From Rutpela maculata (lineage: Eukaryota > Arthropoda > Insecta > Coleoptera > Cerambycidae), in the NCBI GenBank assembly GCA_936432065.2, contig OW386285.2, positions 371,133,249-371,197,248 of the forward strand: 64,000 nucleotides of DNA, given 5' to 3'. The notes beneath the pieces were generated by a model. It searched no databases, had not been told where the DNA came from, and saw nothing but the letters and a program-made list of their open reading frames with translations. A program made the translations under genes and the position numbers. Shown in pieces: positions 46,082 to 56,689 of the stretch (positions are counted from its first letter, which is position 1; each line of letters opens with the position of its first letter).

Positions 46082-46918
46082 CTATGTAGAAGTTAAATTT
46101 ATTTATTTATTTATTTACGTATAAATACATTTACATATTGTGATACTAATCCTAAAAGAGAGAAAAAGCGAAATACAAAGATAAGATTAAAAGTAAATAA
46201 CAAGTAAATAACAACAATAACAAAAATTACTGCAGTATGACGCGTTTCGCCTGGTTTTTAAAGCCACCAAGAGATTTACTAAATAAGTCAAGTTCAGTGC
46301 AGTATTTGTTGACTGTTGAACTTCACCGGACTGAACATAGCGTAAGTTGTTCGACAATAAGGTACAGACAGAATGGATATATTTCTAGTATTAAAAGATG
46401 GTACATTAAAACGCATAGACTCCAAGCAATCAGGAGAACTGATGTAGTTATTAATGGCTTTGAAGGCGAAACAAACATCGTAATATTGATGCCTGCTATG
46501 TAAGGAACTAATTCCCAAATATGATTTTGCTTCCTCACAGGTTAAGAATATACCCCTCGTGCTCAGTTTATAGCACATAAATCTGACAAATTTGTTTTGT
46601 ACAGATTCAAGTCTGTTGATATATATGCTGTAGTACGGTGATCAAACAATGTTGCAAAATTCCATAATAGATCTAACTAGAGATATATATAAAATAGTTA
46701 ATGCTCGAGGATCTGAAAAATCTTGAGCCATTCTCTTAAGAAATCCTAACATTTTATTTGCCTTCCCAATCATGTGTTCGAAATGCTCAGAAAAAGAAAG
46801 TTTAGAGTGAAATATAACACCTAAATCTTTCACCGTGGTTACGTTATGCAAGCTCACGCTATTAATACTGTAGTCAGGACGAATGGGTAACAACCTGCGA
46901 CTGAATGTCATAAATAAA
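46082..46918 (-). mobile_element. 5'-truncated non-LTR retrotransposon inserted in repeat family B
   Basis: Minus-strand frame VKDLGVIFHSKLSFSEHFEH and NKMLGFLKRMAQDFSDPRAL (46642-46911) is the thumb region of a jockey-superfamily reverse transcriptase. It continues in another frame with ESVQNKFVRFMCYKLSTRG (~46570-46630) and NVPSFNTRNISILSVPYCRT. The 3' end carries a TAAA-repeat tail (complement at 46083-46102). Flanks share an 'agaag-ta' sequence, a possible 8-bp target duplication. At least one frameshift and loss of the RT active site make it inactive. Confidence 0.75.
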
Positions 46919-47480
46919 AGAAGCTACTAAACAGGTTGAAACATTTTTTTTTAAATCGAACCGCAAAAGCTTCAAAAGATATCTCTAAAAACTAAGAAAT
47001 AAAATTTCACTTAGTTTTGCAAATATCTGTCTACCTATTAATGAAAAGTAGCAAGGAACTGTACCTTATTAGCTAATATCAATTTGATATCGGTGCAAAA
47101 ATATCTAATTTCCAAACTGGCTGCGGTTTTCATCTACAGATTTTAAGTTGCCCTTGATTTAAACAAAAATCCTTACGTGATTGAGCAAAATAAGCTTCAG
47201 ATTCGATTTCAGTGACACCAAGAACATATTGGGTCTGGTCCGGTGCACCTTGCAAAATATTTTTGCTGAAACCGAATCTGAAATTCATTTTGCCTCATCA
47301 CGTCAGGATTTTTGTCAAGGAGAACCTTAAATCGGTAGATGAAAAAGCCAGTTTTGAAATTAGATATTTTTGCACCGATTTCAAACTGATATTAAGGTAC
47401 AGTTTCTTGCTACTTTCCACTAATAGGTAGGCAGATATTTGTATAACTGAGTGAAATTTTATTTTTCTTCAACTGTCAAA
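46919..47480. repeat. repeat family B, right part, with internal palindrome
   Basis: A ~200-bp segment ('aaatatctgtctacctatta', 'ggtgcaaaaatatctaattt') at 46925-47185 recurs inverted at 47300-47470. Between them 'gggtctggtcc' and 'tgcaaaatatttttgct' are inverted copies of the family's left end at 45794. Part of the same fold-back occurs at 52500-52860. Confidence 0.6.
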
Positions 47481-47619
47481 ATGGCTATGTTTGCGCATTA
47501 ACGTCAGTGTCCAAAATGAGACATTATTTTTTTTGAGTTACTATGACACCGTGCGAAAATATTTTGCGCATTAGGGTGCAAAATATTTTGCACATCACAT
47601 ACCCATTATTGCCTATTAA

Positions 47620-47790
47620 CCTCCCCACAATAAAATTGTGGGAGGTTACTACATTTAGTCCAAAATCGAAAATTGAGATAATATTAAATCTTTACGTTTT
47701 GAGGTCCCAGGAACCCAAAAAAGTGGTTTTTAAAAAATGTCTGTATGTGTGTGTATGTATGTTAGTACGATAGCGGCGAAGCTACTAAAC
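47620..47790 (+). mobile_element. DINE-like repeat fragment, family 3
   Basis: Starts with the hairpin aacctccccacaat-aaa-attgtgggaggtt (one bulged base) and carries a TGTATGTGTGTGTATGTATG microsatellite 130 bp later. This is the same hairpin-plus-microsatellite layout as families 1 and 2 with a different terminal sequence. The 3' end was not found. Confidence 0.45.
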
Positions 47791-48045
47791 GTATAATCGC
47801 GGCTATCCATCTTTGACGTCGTTTTCTCGACAGATCATTTATATGAGGGAAATATTTAGAATTCACGACGGTAAAAGCTAACCGTGTCATGATTTCCACG
47901 ATGTCCCAACCCACTACTATGCACATATCAGGCATTTTTTCCAATTATAGCCAATAATATCATGAAAAATCTAATAAGACACATTAAACAATTCTTTACA
48001 GAAACTCATATTAAAACGCAAAAACTACATGAAAAAATGCTGCAC

Positions 48046-48059
48046 TGGTCACAAACCAA
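48046..48059 (+). repeat. 14-bp target-site duplication, left copy
   Basis: tggtcacaaaccaa, repeated exactly at 49571-49584 on the other side of the LINE. Confidence 0.85.
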
Positions 48060-49019
48060 AGCCTTTGATACCGTCTGGATCCCGGGCCTAATATCAAAAA
48101 TGATAGGATATCGCTTTCCGCGGCACCTCGTCAAACTTATTCACTCGTACCTGACTGGCAGAACGCTGCAGGTTCGAGTGAGTAATAAACTATCTACACA
48201 GCGGGACATTCGAGCGGGCGTCCCGCAAGGGTCGGTCCTTGCACCCAAATTGTATAATTTGTATGTTTCAGACTTCCCCACATTCCCAAATACCAAACTT
48301 GCGAAGTACGCTGATGACACGGCATGTACGCTCATAGCCATAGTGCACAAGCAGCCAACATGCTTCTCAAGGCATATATGGCTCGTGCTATGGCGTATTA
48401 TAGCAAGTGGAAGATTCGAGTAAATGTGGAGAAGTCGGAAGCAATGGTCTTCACGCACAACTTTACTAAAAATAAAATTATTACACCTATTTCGATCAGG
48501 GGAAATCAAATTCCAACCAGGGAGTGCGTGAAGTACTTAGGGGTTCACCTTGACAAAAGACTGACATTCTCCAAACACATTAACGAAACTGTACGAACAG
48601 TCTATTTTATGTCCAGGAGTCTGTACCCGCTCCTGGCCAAGAATAGCAGACTAAGCAGACATAACAAAAAATTAATTTACACCGTTATAGTGAGGCCGGC
48701 CCTTACATATGCAGCACCAGTATGGTGCAGCGCATCGATGACGACAATTAAAAAACTAAGAGTCTTGGAACACAAATTTATGCGCCTCATATCAAATTCA
48801 TCTAGATACACCTCCCTCAGAGATCTCTATGAACGTTGCAATGATATAACACCACTAGCAGACTACATCAAGATTACATCTGAGAAATTTTATCAATTCA
48901 AACTTGGTGATAGCCCGCTAACAAACAACATCACGCGCATCAGAGAGCATAATGCACCATTTAGGATAAAACACAAATTACCATATCAGGCGTTGCCCAT
49001 CTTCCGGCAACTTAACTAG
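48060..49019 (+). pseudogene. jockey-type LINE reverse transcriptase, 5'-truncated with one frameshift
   Basis: First frame: AFDTVWIPGLISKMIGYRFP, AGVPQGSVLAPKLYNLYVSD and the catalytic AKYADDTA (48301-48324). A single frameshift near 48325 moves to a frame that is open for about 230 codons: MAYYSKWKIRVNVEKSE, VKYLGVHLDKRLTFSKHIN, then the thumb and a C-terminal domain to a stop at 49019. No RNase H is present, as is usual for jockey. Endonuclease and the first part of RT are absent. Apart from truncation the copy is well preserved, so the parent lineage was probably active recently. Confidence 0.9.
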
Positions 49020-49570
49020 CCAATAATCTCTCTTCCATACTCACACAACTTTCAACTTTAACTTTTTCCTGCTCTTTTTTTATTTTTGTCATTTTTTGTT
49101 ATTCACTGTTTTTGTTCTTTTAAATTCCTTTTCACTGCAACAATTTTAAATTATTAATAACAATTTTTTAATAAACAGAATATTTTTACTAGAAAATTAT
49201 GTGGCAAAATTTAACCGCACGTTTTTTCGCATTACAAAAAAGGGTTTTTTGACTAACGATTTTTCCCTTGCCGTCAATTATGCTTTTAAACATATTTTAC
49301 AATAGCGTCTTTTGCATACATTAATTATCTTAAGTAGTTTTTCTTTATACCTAATTAATCTTATACACATTTTAATTCGTTTTACTGCGAAAGGAGTTTG
49401 TGTTCAATTTTCAGTTGTTTATAATCTGAACTGGCCTCGTCCCGTCCAGCCTTTCAATTCCACGGCGCCTCGCACCGTGGATGTCTGGCTGGCTCCGATG
49501 CGTGTGCTTGGGGAGGAAATTTTTATTTATTATTTAATTTGAAATAAAGTTTATTTGATTTGATTTGATT
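48060..49570 (+). mobile_element. 5'-truncated jockey-type LINE with perfect target duplication
   Basis: The element starts abruptly inside the reverse transcriptase (KAFDTVW), runs through the C-terminus and ~530 bp of 3' UTR, and ends in a TTTGATTTGATTTGATT tail (49553-49570). It is bracketed by the exact 14-bp repeat tggtcacaaaccaa. This is a textbook target-primed reverse transcription product. Confidence 0.9.
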
Positions 49571-49584
49571 TGGTCACAAACCAA
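49571..49584 (+). repeat. 14-bp target-site duplication, right copy
   Basis: Exact copy of 48046-48059. Confidence 0.85.
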
Positions 49585-50189
49585 CCCAAATATTTTTGAC
49601 AATGTCAAGACTTATTTTAGTTGTTTTTTTAAATGTAATAATTGTTTATAGCCATGTTCGGATATTACGTCTGATTGATGGCATGCGTCACAATGGTTCA
49701 TTTAATGCAAATCGAGTTAACCGAGCTAAATCTGAAACCTTCGAATATTACAAAACTCAGACGAAGCTCGACTTGCTCGGGCCTTTTTGATCGTGCAGGA
49801 AGATTTTAATTTGACGCATACGTAGTCCGCTTGAACTGTCCATAATGTTATTGACTTGTTGAGGTTAGAGTGTCATTTTGGCTAAATTCTGTATTATTTT
49901 TATTCGCTATTCAATGTTCTACAAAGTCTTCTAAACGTTATCTGTTAATATCCGGCAATTGATTAACATGCAACATAAACAAACATGAGAGGTTATGTTT
50001 TAACAGATTGCTTGTAGTCCACTTCAGTTCATTCGATATTTGTCCTTGAAATAAATTGCTCCAAAGTCACGTGTAATTTATCTGTTTGCTCAATGCTCTG
50101 ATTTCCGATGTAATATCCAAACACAGCTGATTAGGATCCACCGTGTGGGGAAGTTCCAGCCGCTTCCAGTAGCTGCCGATTTTTTTATT
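49585..50189. other. no gene recognised
   Basis: A short frame at 49596-49790 begins with a hydrophobic run resembling a signal peptide (ILVVFLNVIIVYS) but matches nothing else. Confidence 0.35.
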
Positions 50190-50922
50190 ATTATACTCTT
50201 CGCAAAAACGAAGAGTATATTGTATTTGATCGGCACTTTTCTAAAATCGTAAATATCGCTCGTAGAGAGAAAATTTTTATATCATTGTGTTAGTGAACGA
50301 ATTCTGAACAACTTTCAAAATGTCCGTCTGTCCGTCCGTCCGTCAGTCCGTCACGTTTCTTGTAAGCACGATAACTTAAGAAATAAAAGTCCTATTGTAT
50401 TGAAATTTAGAAAGTAAGTTAGTGTTAGCTAGAGGAAGAACCCTATTGTTTTTGAAGAAAATCGATCGGTAAATAAAAAAGCTATTAATTATTTAATTAA
50501 AAAAATACATATTCTCTTAATTGTTGTCGCTTGTACTAAAACGGAAATCTTGCGAAATATTATTTCCATAATATATTTTTTTTTTGTTTATAGATTTTAC
50601 TAATATATTTCATAGAAATAGGAGTTGAAATATGTATGATTGTTGAAAGATATATATATCACAGACAATCAATTTTCGTAGCAATATGTAGTGGCGCAGC
50701 GGCTAGAGTTTTGCGTTGCAATCCAAAAGTCCCGTGTTCGAATCCCGCACAGGTTGAGTATTTTTTTTTTCATTTTTTTTCATATAATTTTTTTCACAAC
50801 AAAGATGGTATCACAAAATTTAGGATGTCTAAAAACTAACATTATTTACAAGAAAACTGCGAAGAGTATTCTATAGAATGTGTTACAATTATATAAAAAG
50901 TTCTGTGAACAGGCGAAGAGTA
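50190..50922 (+). mobile_element. DINE-1/Helentron-like repeat, family 1, complete copy with tRNA-like unit
   Basis: The 5' end has tactcttcgc-aaaaa-cgaagagta (50193-50217). A CCGTCYGT microsatellite follows at 50321-50355. The 3' end has gcgaagagta twice (50859-50868, 50912-50922), with attctatagaat between them. Inverted 5' and 3' subterminal motifs, a microsatellite and a 3' stem-loop are the DINE-1/HINE layout. The copies at 2702 and 6479 share the first part. Between microsatellite and 3' end this copy carries a tRNA-like segment (50690-50775). Confidence 0.65.
50690..50775 (+). ncRNA. tRNA-like Pol III unit
   Basis: tggcgcagcgg (50692-50702) fits the A-box consensus and tgttcgaatcc fits the B-box (50735-50745). 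A run of ten T (50761-50770) could terminate Pol III. The anticodon arm can be drawn (ttttg...caaaa) but the loop is too long, and the T-stem has two mismatches, so it is a tRNA relic or SINE head rather than a working tRNA. Confidence 0.55.
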
Positions 50923-51204
50923 CGTTTTTAGCTTGTTTTTAATGTATACACAAGAATTAAACAAACATCTAGTTCAAAAATATGTATTGTTTTATCAAAT
51001 AAATCAACTGAAAGTAGAATGTTTTAAATTATTTTATTAAAAACAGTATGATTTTTTTAACAGTTATTTCAATTATTATTTACAATATTAACGTTAATTG
51101 TGCAACCACTACAAGATATAATATTAATTCCTGAAGAGTCTGAGGAGTCGGCTGCTCGAAGGGTAGAGGTTAAATTATTATTATTCGCTTTTTAACTAGA
51201 TGGA

Positions 51205-51724
51205 ACTGGATTTAAATTTAAAGTTTCGCAGTCGAGAATTTTATTTGAAATATTAATTTTATTATTTATTAAGTCCTCCACATATCCTTCTGCCACAGTT
51301 GAAGATTTCCATCCTCCGTGACGTTTTAATGTCACTTCCTGCATTAGCAAGAAGTGTTGGAGACGTCCTCCGAAAGCAGTGACCGGTATATGATTCAGGA
51401 TTTGCTAATCTGAGATATTTTACAATTAGGGTTGGCATTTTTCTAATTTAATTAATTCCAAGAACCTGGTTAAAACATCTATTGTTTAGATATTTCAGAA
51501 AAAATCGCCGTAACGATGCATAGCTTGGACGAAGAGCTGCATATTTTCTGTAAAGTTCGATATATGCTAGTTTTGAAACTTTGAACACGCGCTGTACGTT
51601 TGCTTTTGTATCGGGAACTTTTACTATTAAAACAGAACCCTTGTCCTCGATATCATCAAGAGTCATTTTTGCTAACTCCTCCCGGCGACAAGCACCCGAG
51701 ATACCTATAATCCAAAACAACCTA
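51205..51724 (-). pseudogene. Crypton-type tyrosine recombinase, C-terminal exon
   Basis: The minus strand carries the catalytic set of tyrosine recombinases: ISGACRREELAKMTLDDIED (first arginine, ~51700-51650), YTGHCFRRTSPTLLANAGSD (H-x-x-R, 51395-51335), RHGGWKSSTVAEGYVED (second histidine/tryptophan and nucleophilic tyrosine, 51327-51275). The exon is preceded by ttgttttag (51725-51733), a plausible splice acceptor. A nonsense codon (TAA, 51448-51450) and a frameshift between GSDI and LKRHGGW inactivate it. The pattern is that of insect Crypton elements and related domesticated genes. The upstream exon was not found. Confidence 0.75.
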
Positions 51725-51734
51725 AAACAATAAT

Positions 51735-52208
51735 CACTTAGTTTATTAATGTTTTAAAAGTGATTTATTCCAAAATTTTAAATGCTAAAAGTGTATATCA
51801 TATATTTGACTTTTTTTTTCAACTGTATACCGTATTCTATTTTTATGTTAATTATGATAAGACTACATTCTTATGAGTAAGTACTTATTGCATTTTTAAA
51901 ATATATTCATATTATTCTATTGTATTATGCTACCTTTAAGGAATAGTTTTATTCAAGTAAAAAATGGTGTAACACATGAAGACGATTAAAACCAGATAAA
52001 TATGTGATATGACTGGCGAATTTTCACTCAAATTTTATAAATTAGTTTTGTTAATAATTCTCTTCAGTAATACTTTTTCTATATTTGTTATGAAATCTAT
52101 GAAGTTTTTGATGGGTATTTTAAAATTTCCAAAAATATTTTAATTTATTATGTTAGTGGATTAAAAGACATCTAAGTCCTTGCAATTTTTCTGCTTTTCT
52201 AATAATTA
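51735..52208. other. no gene recognised
   Basis: AT-rich, possibly intron of the recombinase on the minus strand. Confidence 0.3.
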
Positions 52209-52490
52209 CACAGGACCACAGAATATTTTTGCGAGTTGCCTGGGACCAGACCCAGTGTAGCATATGTTTTTGGTGTTGGTGAAATCGAATCTGAAACTTA
52301 TTTTGCCTTGTCACGTCAGGATTTTTTTTAAATTAAGAATTTTTTTTTAAATTTCATGTTATATTCGAAGATTTGGCGGAGTCGCTGGTGATATTAATTA
52401 ATTCACAAACATGGTATTATTTTTATAGTAACATTCACATGGTGCCCAACATAAAAAGAATTTCACAATAGTTTTCTTCGCTGTGGTTAC
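52209..52490 (+). repeat. interspersed repeat, family B, copy 2
   Basis: Collinear with 45794-46081. It is followed at 52500-52700 by the same segment as 46925-47120, showing that the LINE at 46082 is an insertion. Confidence 0.75.
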
Positions 52491-52852
52491 TAAAAAGGTT
52501 TAAAAAAAATTCTTTTTTTAAATCGAATGCCTTCAATAAATCTTCAAAAAATATCTCTAAAAAGTTAAGACATAAAATTTAATTCAGTTTTCAAATATCT
52601 GTCTATCTATTAGTGAAAAGTGGCAAGGAACTATGCCTTATTACCTAATATCAATTTGAAATCGGTGCAAAAATATCTAATTTCAAAACTTGTTGTTTAT
52701 AGTTCATAGGTAACCAAAAAATCTCATCTTAATTAGAAATTTCAGTTACGAAATTGACATTATACAGGAGCATGAAAGATGAAAGACCTATTTTTTGGGT
52801 ACCTACGAACAACAAGTTTTCAAATTAGATATTTTTGCGCCGATTTCAAACA

Positions 52853-53683
52853 GGTCAATAGGTCCCCTTTTTACGTTTTTCTTGAATAACTCGAAAACTA
52901 CGACTTCTAGCAAAAAATTGTTTTCATACAAAGTTAAACTACAAATAAGTTCCTATTCATTTTTTATGTAGGATCAATACTTTACGATATAGAGGTAGTC
53001 CAGTCAACGGAGCGCTAAAATGATCAAAATCTCTAATTTGAGTGCTAATGAATGGATTTTGATGAAACCTTGTGCAATGTGTTTGTAATGACGTTAATAA
53101 AAAAGTTAAAAAAAAATAGAATAGGAAATGATGGGAAGGGGTAGAAAACACCTTTTTTACCACGAGTTCCATAACTTGTAGAATTAGGTCAAAAATGAAA
53201 AAAAAACCAATACTTTTTTGGTCAAACAATACACCTTTTTTGGTCAATACCTTTTTTGGTCTACAATAAGATGTTATTACTCTTGTGAATTTTTTCGAAA
53301 AATGCATATTTTTCGAGATATGGCCACTCGAAAATTCCTAAAAGTGGACGAGGGGAAATGTAAAAGTTGAAAAAAAAATCTGAAAAAATTCAGGTGAATG
53401 TATCATCGAAATACAAGGCTTTTTTATTTACAACTTTTGTGTAAAGTGCGTTTTCACCGAGTTTTTTCGAAAAAACATGAAAAACTACTTAATTTTTTTT
53501 TAATTTGCGATTTTTTTCACCCTCTGTGTCTCGTAAAGTATTGACCCTACATAAAAAATGAATAGGAACTTATTTGTAGAAAATTTCGTCTAGTTTAATT
53601 TTGTATACAGACAATTTTTCGCTAGAGGTCGTAGTTTTCGAATTATTTTAAAAAAACGTGAAAAGGGGAATATTATATTGACC
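52853..53683. mobile_element. ~830-bp palindromic MITE with GGTCAATA ends
   Basis: Left arm 52853-52990 (ggtcaata...ccccttttt, 'aactcgaaaactacgact', 'cctattcattttttatgtag') is the complement of 53525-53683. Small gaps occur, such as 'tataat' near the right end. No transposase. The frame at 52957-53307 lies inside and is not a gene. Confidence 0.7.
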
Positions 53684-54231
53684 ATAATATGGACGACTTA
53701 AATACTTTCGATCTTACTAGACGGAGAGCTGGCGGCCGCGGAGGTACTACGATATTACCTCCGGCTGAAATTTTGAGAAGTGGTTGGGGGGACCATCAGG
53801 AAGTGCCATCTGCAAAGATTTTGCTCAAAACCCCTGCAAAGGACACGTCAGACAACTCAAAAATGAAAAAATGTTTGCTCAAAAAATGATCATACCTCCG
53901 GCTGAAAATTTACACATTACCTGTTTGAAGGTCACAGATAACGTATGTAAATCGTCAGATGCCTAGGTCGCTGCCAAAGGGGTATCAGACGCCCTCAAAG
54001 TTGTCATTTTTTTTTTTTTAATTTTTCCTTACCTCCGTCTGACGTTTTAACATATTGCAACAGAGACCATTCTAAGCACAATTTAAAATCGTCAGACGAA
54101 AATGCCGCTGCGAAGTCCCCCTACAACGTTCACAAAGTTCCAGCCCGCCTGAGAGGTATATTTTTTTTCGAAAATTTATTTTCGTTACCTCCGTCTGACG
54201 TTTTTACATATTATCCTAGAAACAATTATAT

Positions 54232-54947
54232 ACCAATGTAAGGTAGAAAAGAAGAGAAATGGACAAATAATATGCTGAAAAGAAACAGATTTAACCTACT
54301 CTGTTGCCACCTTTTCTCTCTAGCTACTTTTAGTCGTCTAGATATTCCTTTCTCTTATACTGAATTTTCTTTGTGACATTTACGTCAACTCATTCTGTTT
54401 CTGTCACTTCTTCATAATTAGATAAAGATTATGTTTTGACGACATGGATGAACTATGTCCAGAACTATGGATAAAAAAAACGGCACGCCCATATTTGCCT
54501 GCCTGTTCAATTTAGTGGGAGGCGCGCACGTGTAGACTGTGGGAGGGACTTCTGACATGTTGCCGGCAAAGCATGCCGAGACTTGACATTGGGGGAGATT
54601 GGAGTAATGCAAATTATTTTACACCATGTTAAAATACGCAGCATAAATATAAATAAATTTAACAAATCATGATGTTTCTATAAACTACTGTTAATCAAGT
54701 TATTTTAACAAGAAACCAATTGCAAATAAAGCCATATTAATCAATAATTGGATTTCATCTGATTTCGCATTTTCTTGTTTACCCCACTTTATCCCATCAC
54801 TGCAGTGTATTCGCCTAGACATCCCCACCTAAAATGACTGTGATCTGGAAAGGGGGGAGATTAGAAGACAAGTAGCTTTCAGATTTTTATTTTATTTGAG
54901 CCATTGCGTGTGCGTTAAACAGTATTATCGTAGGTAACTCTTTTAAA
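54232..54947. other. interior spacer upstream of the transposase
   Basis: Should contain the promoter of the transposase if the element is a single unit. No clear motif was found. Confidence 0.35.
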
Positions 54948-55800
54948 ATGACGATTTATACAACGGAAGAACGAGTGCAAATTATTAAATGGTATTTTGG
55001 AAATAATACGGCTGCAGAAGTTGTCGCCCGATTTGTTTTTACATTTAAGGATCGACCCGTTCCGACGGAACAAACAGTTTTGAACACTGTTCATAAGTTT
55101 GAATCGATTGGATGTGTAAAATCTTGCAGAAAATGTAATAATGAAGGTGGTGACAATGATGGCAGACAGATGAGCGACGAACGGGTACAGAGGGAAATAA
55201 ATGTGTGTAGTTTTGCGGAGACACATGCCCCCTGTTCCAGCAGGCAAATCTCTGCCGAGCTCGATGTACCTGACCGCACGGTTCGGGCAATTTTAAAACG
55301 TAACAAATATCATTGTTATAAAGTTGCCGTCACACAAGAAATTTTTCCCGATGGCTTTATACGACGTATGGAATTCTGTGAGACCATGATGGAAAAGGCG
55401 AACGAAAATGAAACTTTCATTAAAAATATTTTATTTACTGACGAAAGTTCATTTTCGCTGCATGGTCGTCACAATTCATCCGTTACTAGATATTGGTCCC
55501 GGGAAAATAAATATTTAAGTATGCCACACTGAACTCAGTACTCACAGAAAGTCAATGTGTGGGCTGGAATTTTAGGTAATTCAATAGTTGGCCCCTTTTT
55601 TATCGACGGCAACCTTACAGCACAAACATATTTGAATTTGTTACGTGAACAAATTATTCCGGCCGTTCGAACTTTGGGCATTGACCTCGAAGAGATTTGG
55701 TACCAGCAGGATGGTTGTCCTGCTCATAACGCGATAGTGATACGTAGATTCCTAGACACTACATTTCACGATCGCATTATAAGTGGAACAAGCACATATG
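54948..55800 (+). pseudogene. IS630/Tc1/mariner-superfamily transposase, truncated with one stop
   Basis: The N-terminus MTIYTTEERVQIIKWYFG, followed by VPTEQTVLNTVHKFESIGCV, is a helix-turn-helix DNA-binding region. A second one includes SSRQISAELDVPDRTVRAIL. First catalytic aspartate in LFTDESSFSLHG (~residue 165), then KVNVWAGILGNSIVGPFFI, second aspartate in WYQQDGCPAHNAIVIRRFL (~residue 256). The third acidic residue is missing because the frame runs into the fold-back arm. One in-frame TGA (55530-55532, codon 195) interrupts it. Otherwise the frame is open for ~280 codons, so decay is recent or slight. Confidence 0.85.
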
Positions 55801-55845
55801 TATTTAAAATTGTCTCTGGGATAATATGTAAAAACGTCAGACGGA

Positions 55846-55856
55846 GGTAACGAAAA
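55846..55856 (+). repeat. 11-bp target-site duplication, left copy
   Basis: ggtaacgaaaa, repeated exactly at 56235-56245. The undisturbed opposite arm has the sequence once. Confidence 0.85.
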
Positions 55857-56234
55857 TTTTTTTTTTTTAACTATTTAACGTCGGACTATTTCCGCTACCA
55901 GGGCCTATCACCGACGCTACCCCCAACCTGGAAATTTTGCCGAACCTCTTCCCTTAAGAAGAGTAGGGATCTTTTACTTGCCTAACATTTAATAGACAAG
56001 GGACCGCCTGCTTTACATCCCCTCCGAAGGATGGTATATCCACTACGTAATCCTCGTCTGAAATTACGTAACTTCCGAGTATACACTGATATACAAGCCT
56101 CTAGAAGGTGGGACGAAAACGCTGTATTTCCCAAGATAAGTGGGTCACCCATCCAAGTACTAACCGCGTTCGACGTTGCTTCAACGGAATATCGACTGAT
56201 ATTCACATTGAAGTCGCCTCTACGCTCGCCCCTA
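55857..56234 (-). mobile_element. 5S-rRNA-derived SINE (SINE3-like)
   Basis: Minus-strand sequence from 56195 to about 56120 matches the second half of animal 5S rRNA. aagcaacgtcgaacgcgg corresponds to box A and the intermediate element, and ttagtacttggatgggtgac to box C. The body follows, with an A-run at the 3' end (complement 55857-55868). Exact 11-bp duplications flank it. It lies wholly inside the right arm of the fold-back element and is younger than that element. It is not a 5S gene: the 5' half does not match and the copy has a tail. Confidence 0.8.
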
Positions 56235-56245
56235 GGTAACGAAAA
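56235..56245 (+). repeat. 11-bp target-site duplication, right copy
   Basis: Exact copy of 55846-55856. Confidence 0.85.
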
Positions 56246-56689
56246 TAAATTTCCGAAAAAAAGTATACTTACCTCTCAGGCGGGCTGGAACTTTGTGAAC
56301 GTTGTAGGGGGACTTCGCAGCGGCATTTTCGTCTGACGATTTTAATTTGTGCTTAGAATGGTCTCCGTCAGACGGAGGTAAGAAAAAAAATTTTTGAAAA
56401 AAAATGGCAACTTTGAGGGCGTCCGACACCTCTTTGGCAGAGACCTAGGCGTCTGACGATTTACATACGTTATCTGTAACCTTCAAACAGGTAATGTGCA
56501 AATTTTCAGCCGGAGGTATGATCATTTTTTGAGCAAAAATTGTTTCATTTTTGAGTTGTCTGACGTGTCCTTTGCAGGGGTTTTGAGCAAAATCCTTGCA
56601 GATGGCACTTCCTGATGGTCCCCCCAACCACTTCTCAAAATTCCAGCCGGAGGTAATATCGTAGTACCTCCGCGGCCGCCAGCTCTATA

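Larger units (their letters stand above)
53725..56686 (+). mobile_element. large fold-back element with ~500-bp arms around a Tc1/mariner-like transposase
   Basis: Left arm 53725-54231 and right arm 55800-56686 are inverted copies (agagctggcggccgcggagg at the outer end; tacatattatcc at the inner end). The right arm is 389 bp longer because of a SINE and its target duplication; without it the arms match in length. Each arm consists of four sections that begin t(t/a)acctccg(g/t)ctga, ~136-155 bp apart. The centre carries a transposase gene on the plus strand whose end is cut off by the right arm. Confidence 0.8.

Noticed and set aside
47962..48059. Upstream extension of the jockey reverse-transcriptase frame with its own ATG
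   Set aside because: The left target duplication ends at 48059, so codons before it belong to flanking DNA and are open by chance.
50690..50775. Functional tRNA gene
   Set aside because: Anticodon loop too long and T-stem mismatched; no acceptor stem can be formed.
56120..56200. Functional 5S rRNA gene
   Set aside because: Only the second half of 5S matches, and the unit has a body, an A-tail and target duplications, so it is a SINE.
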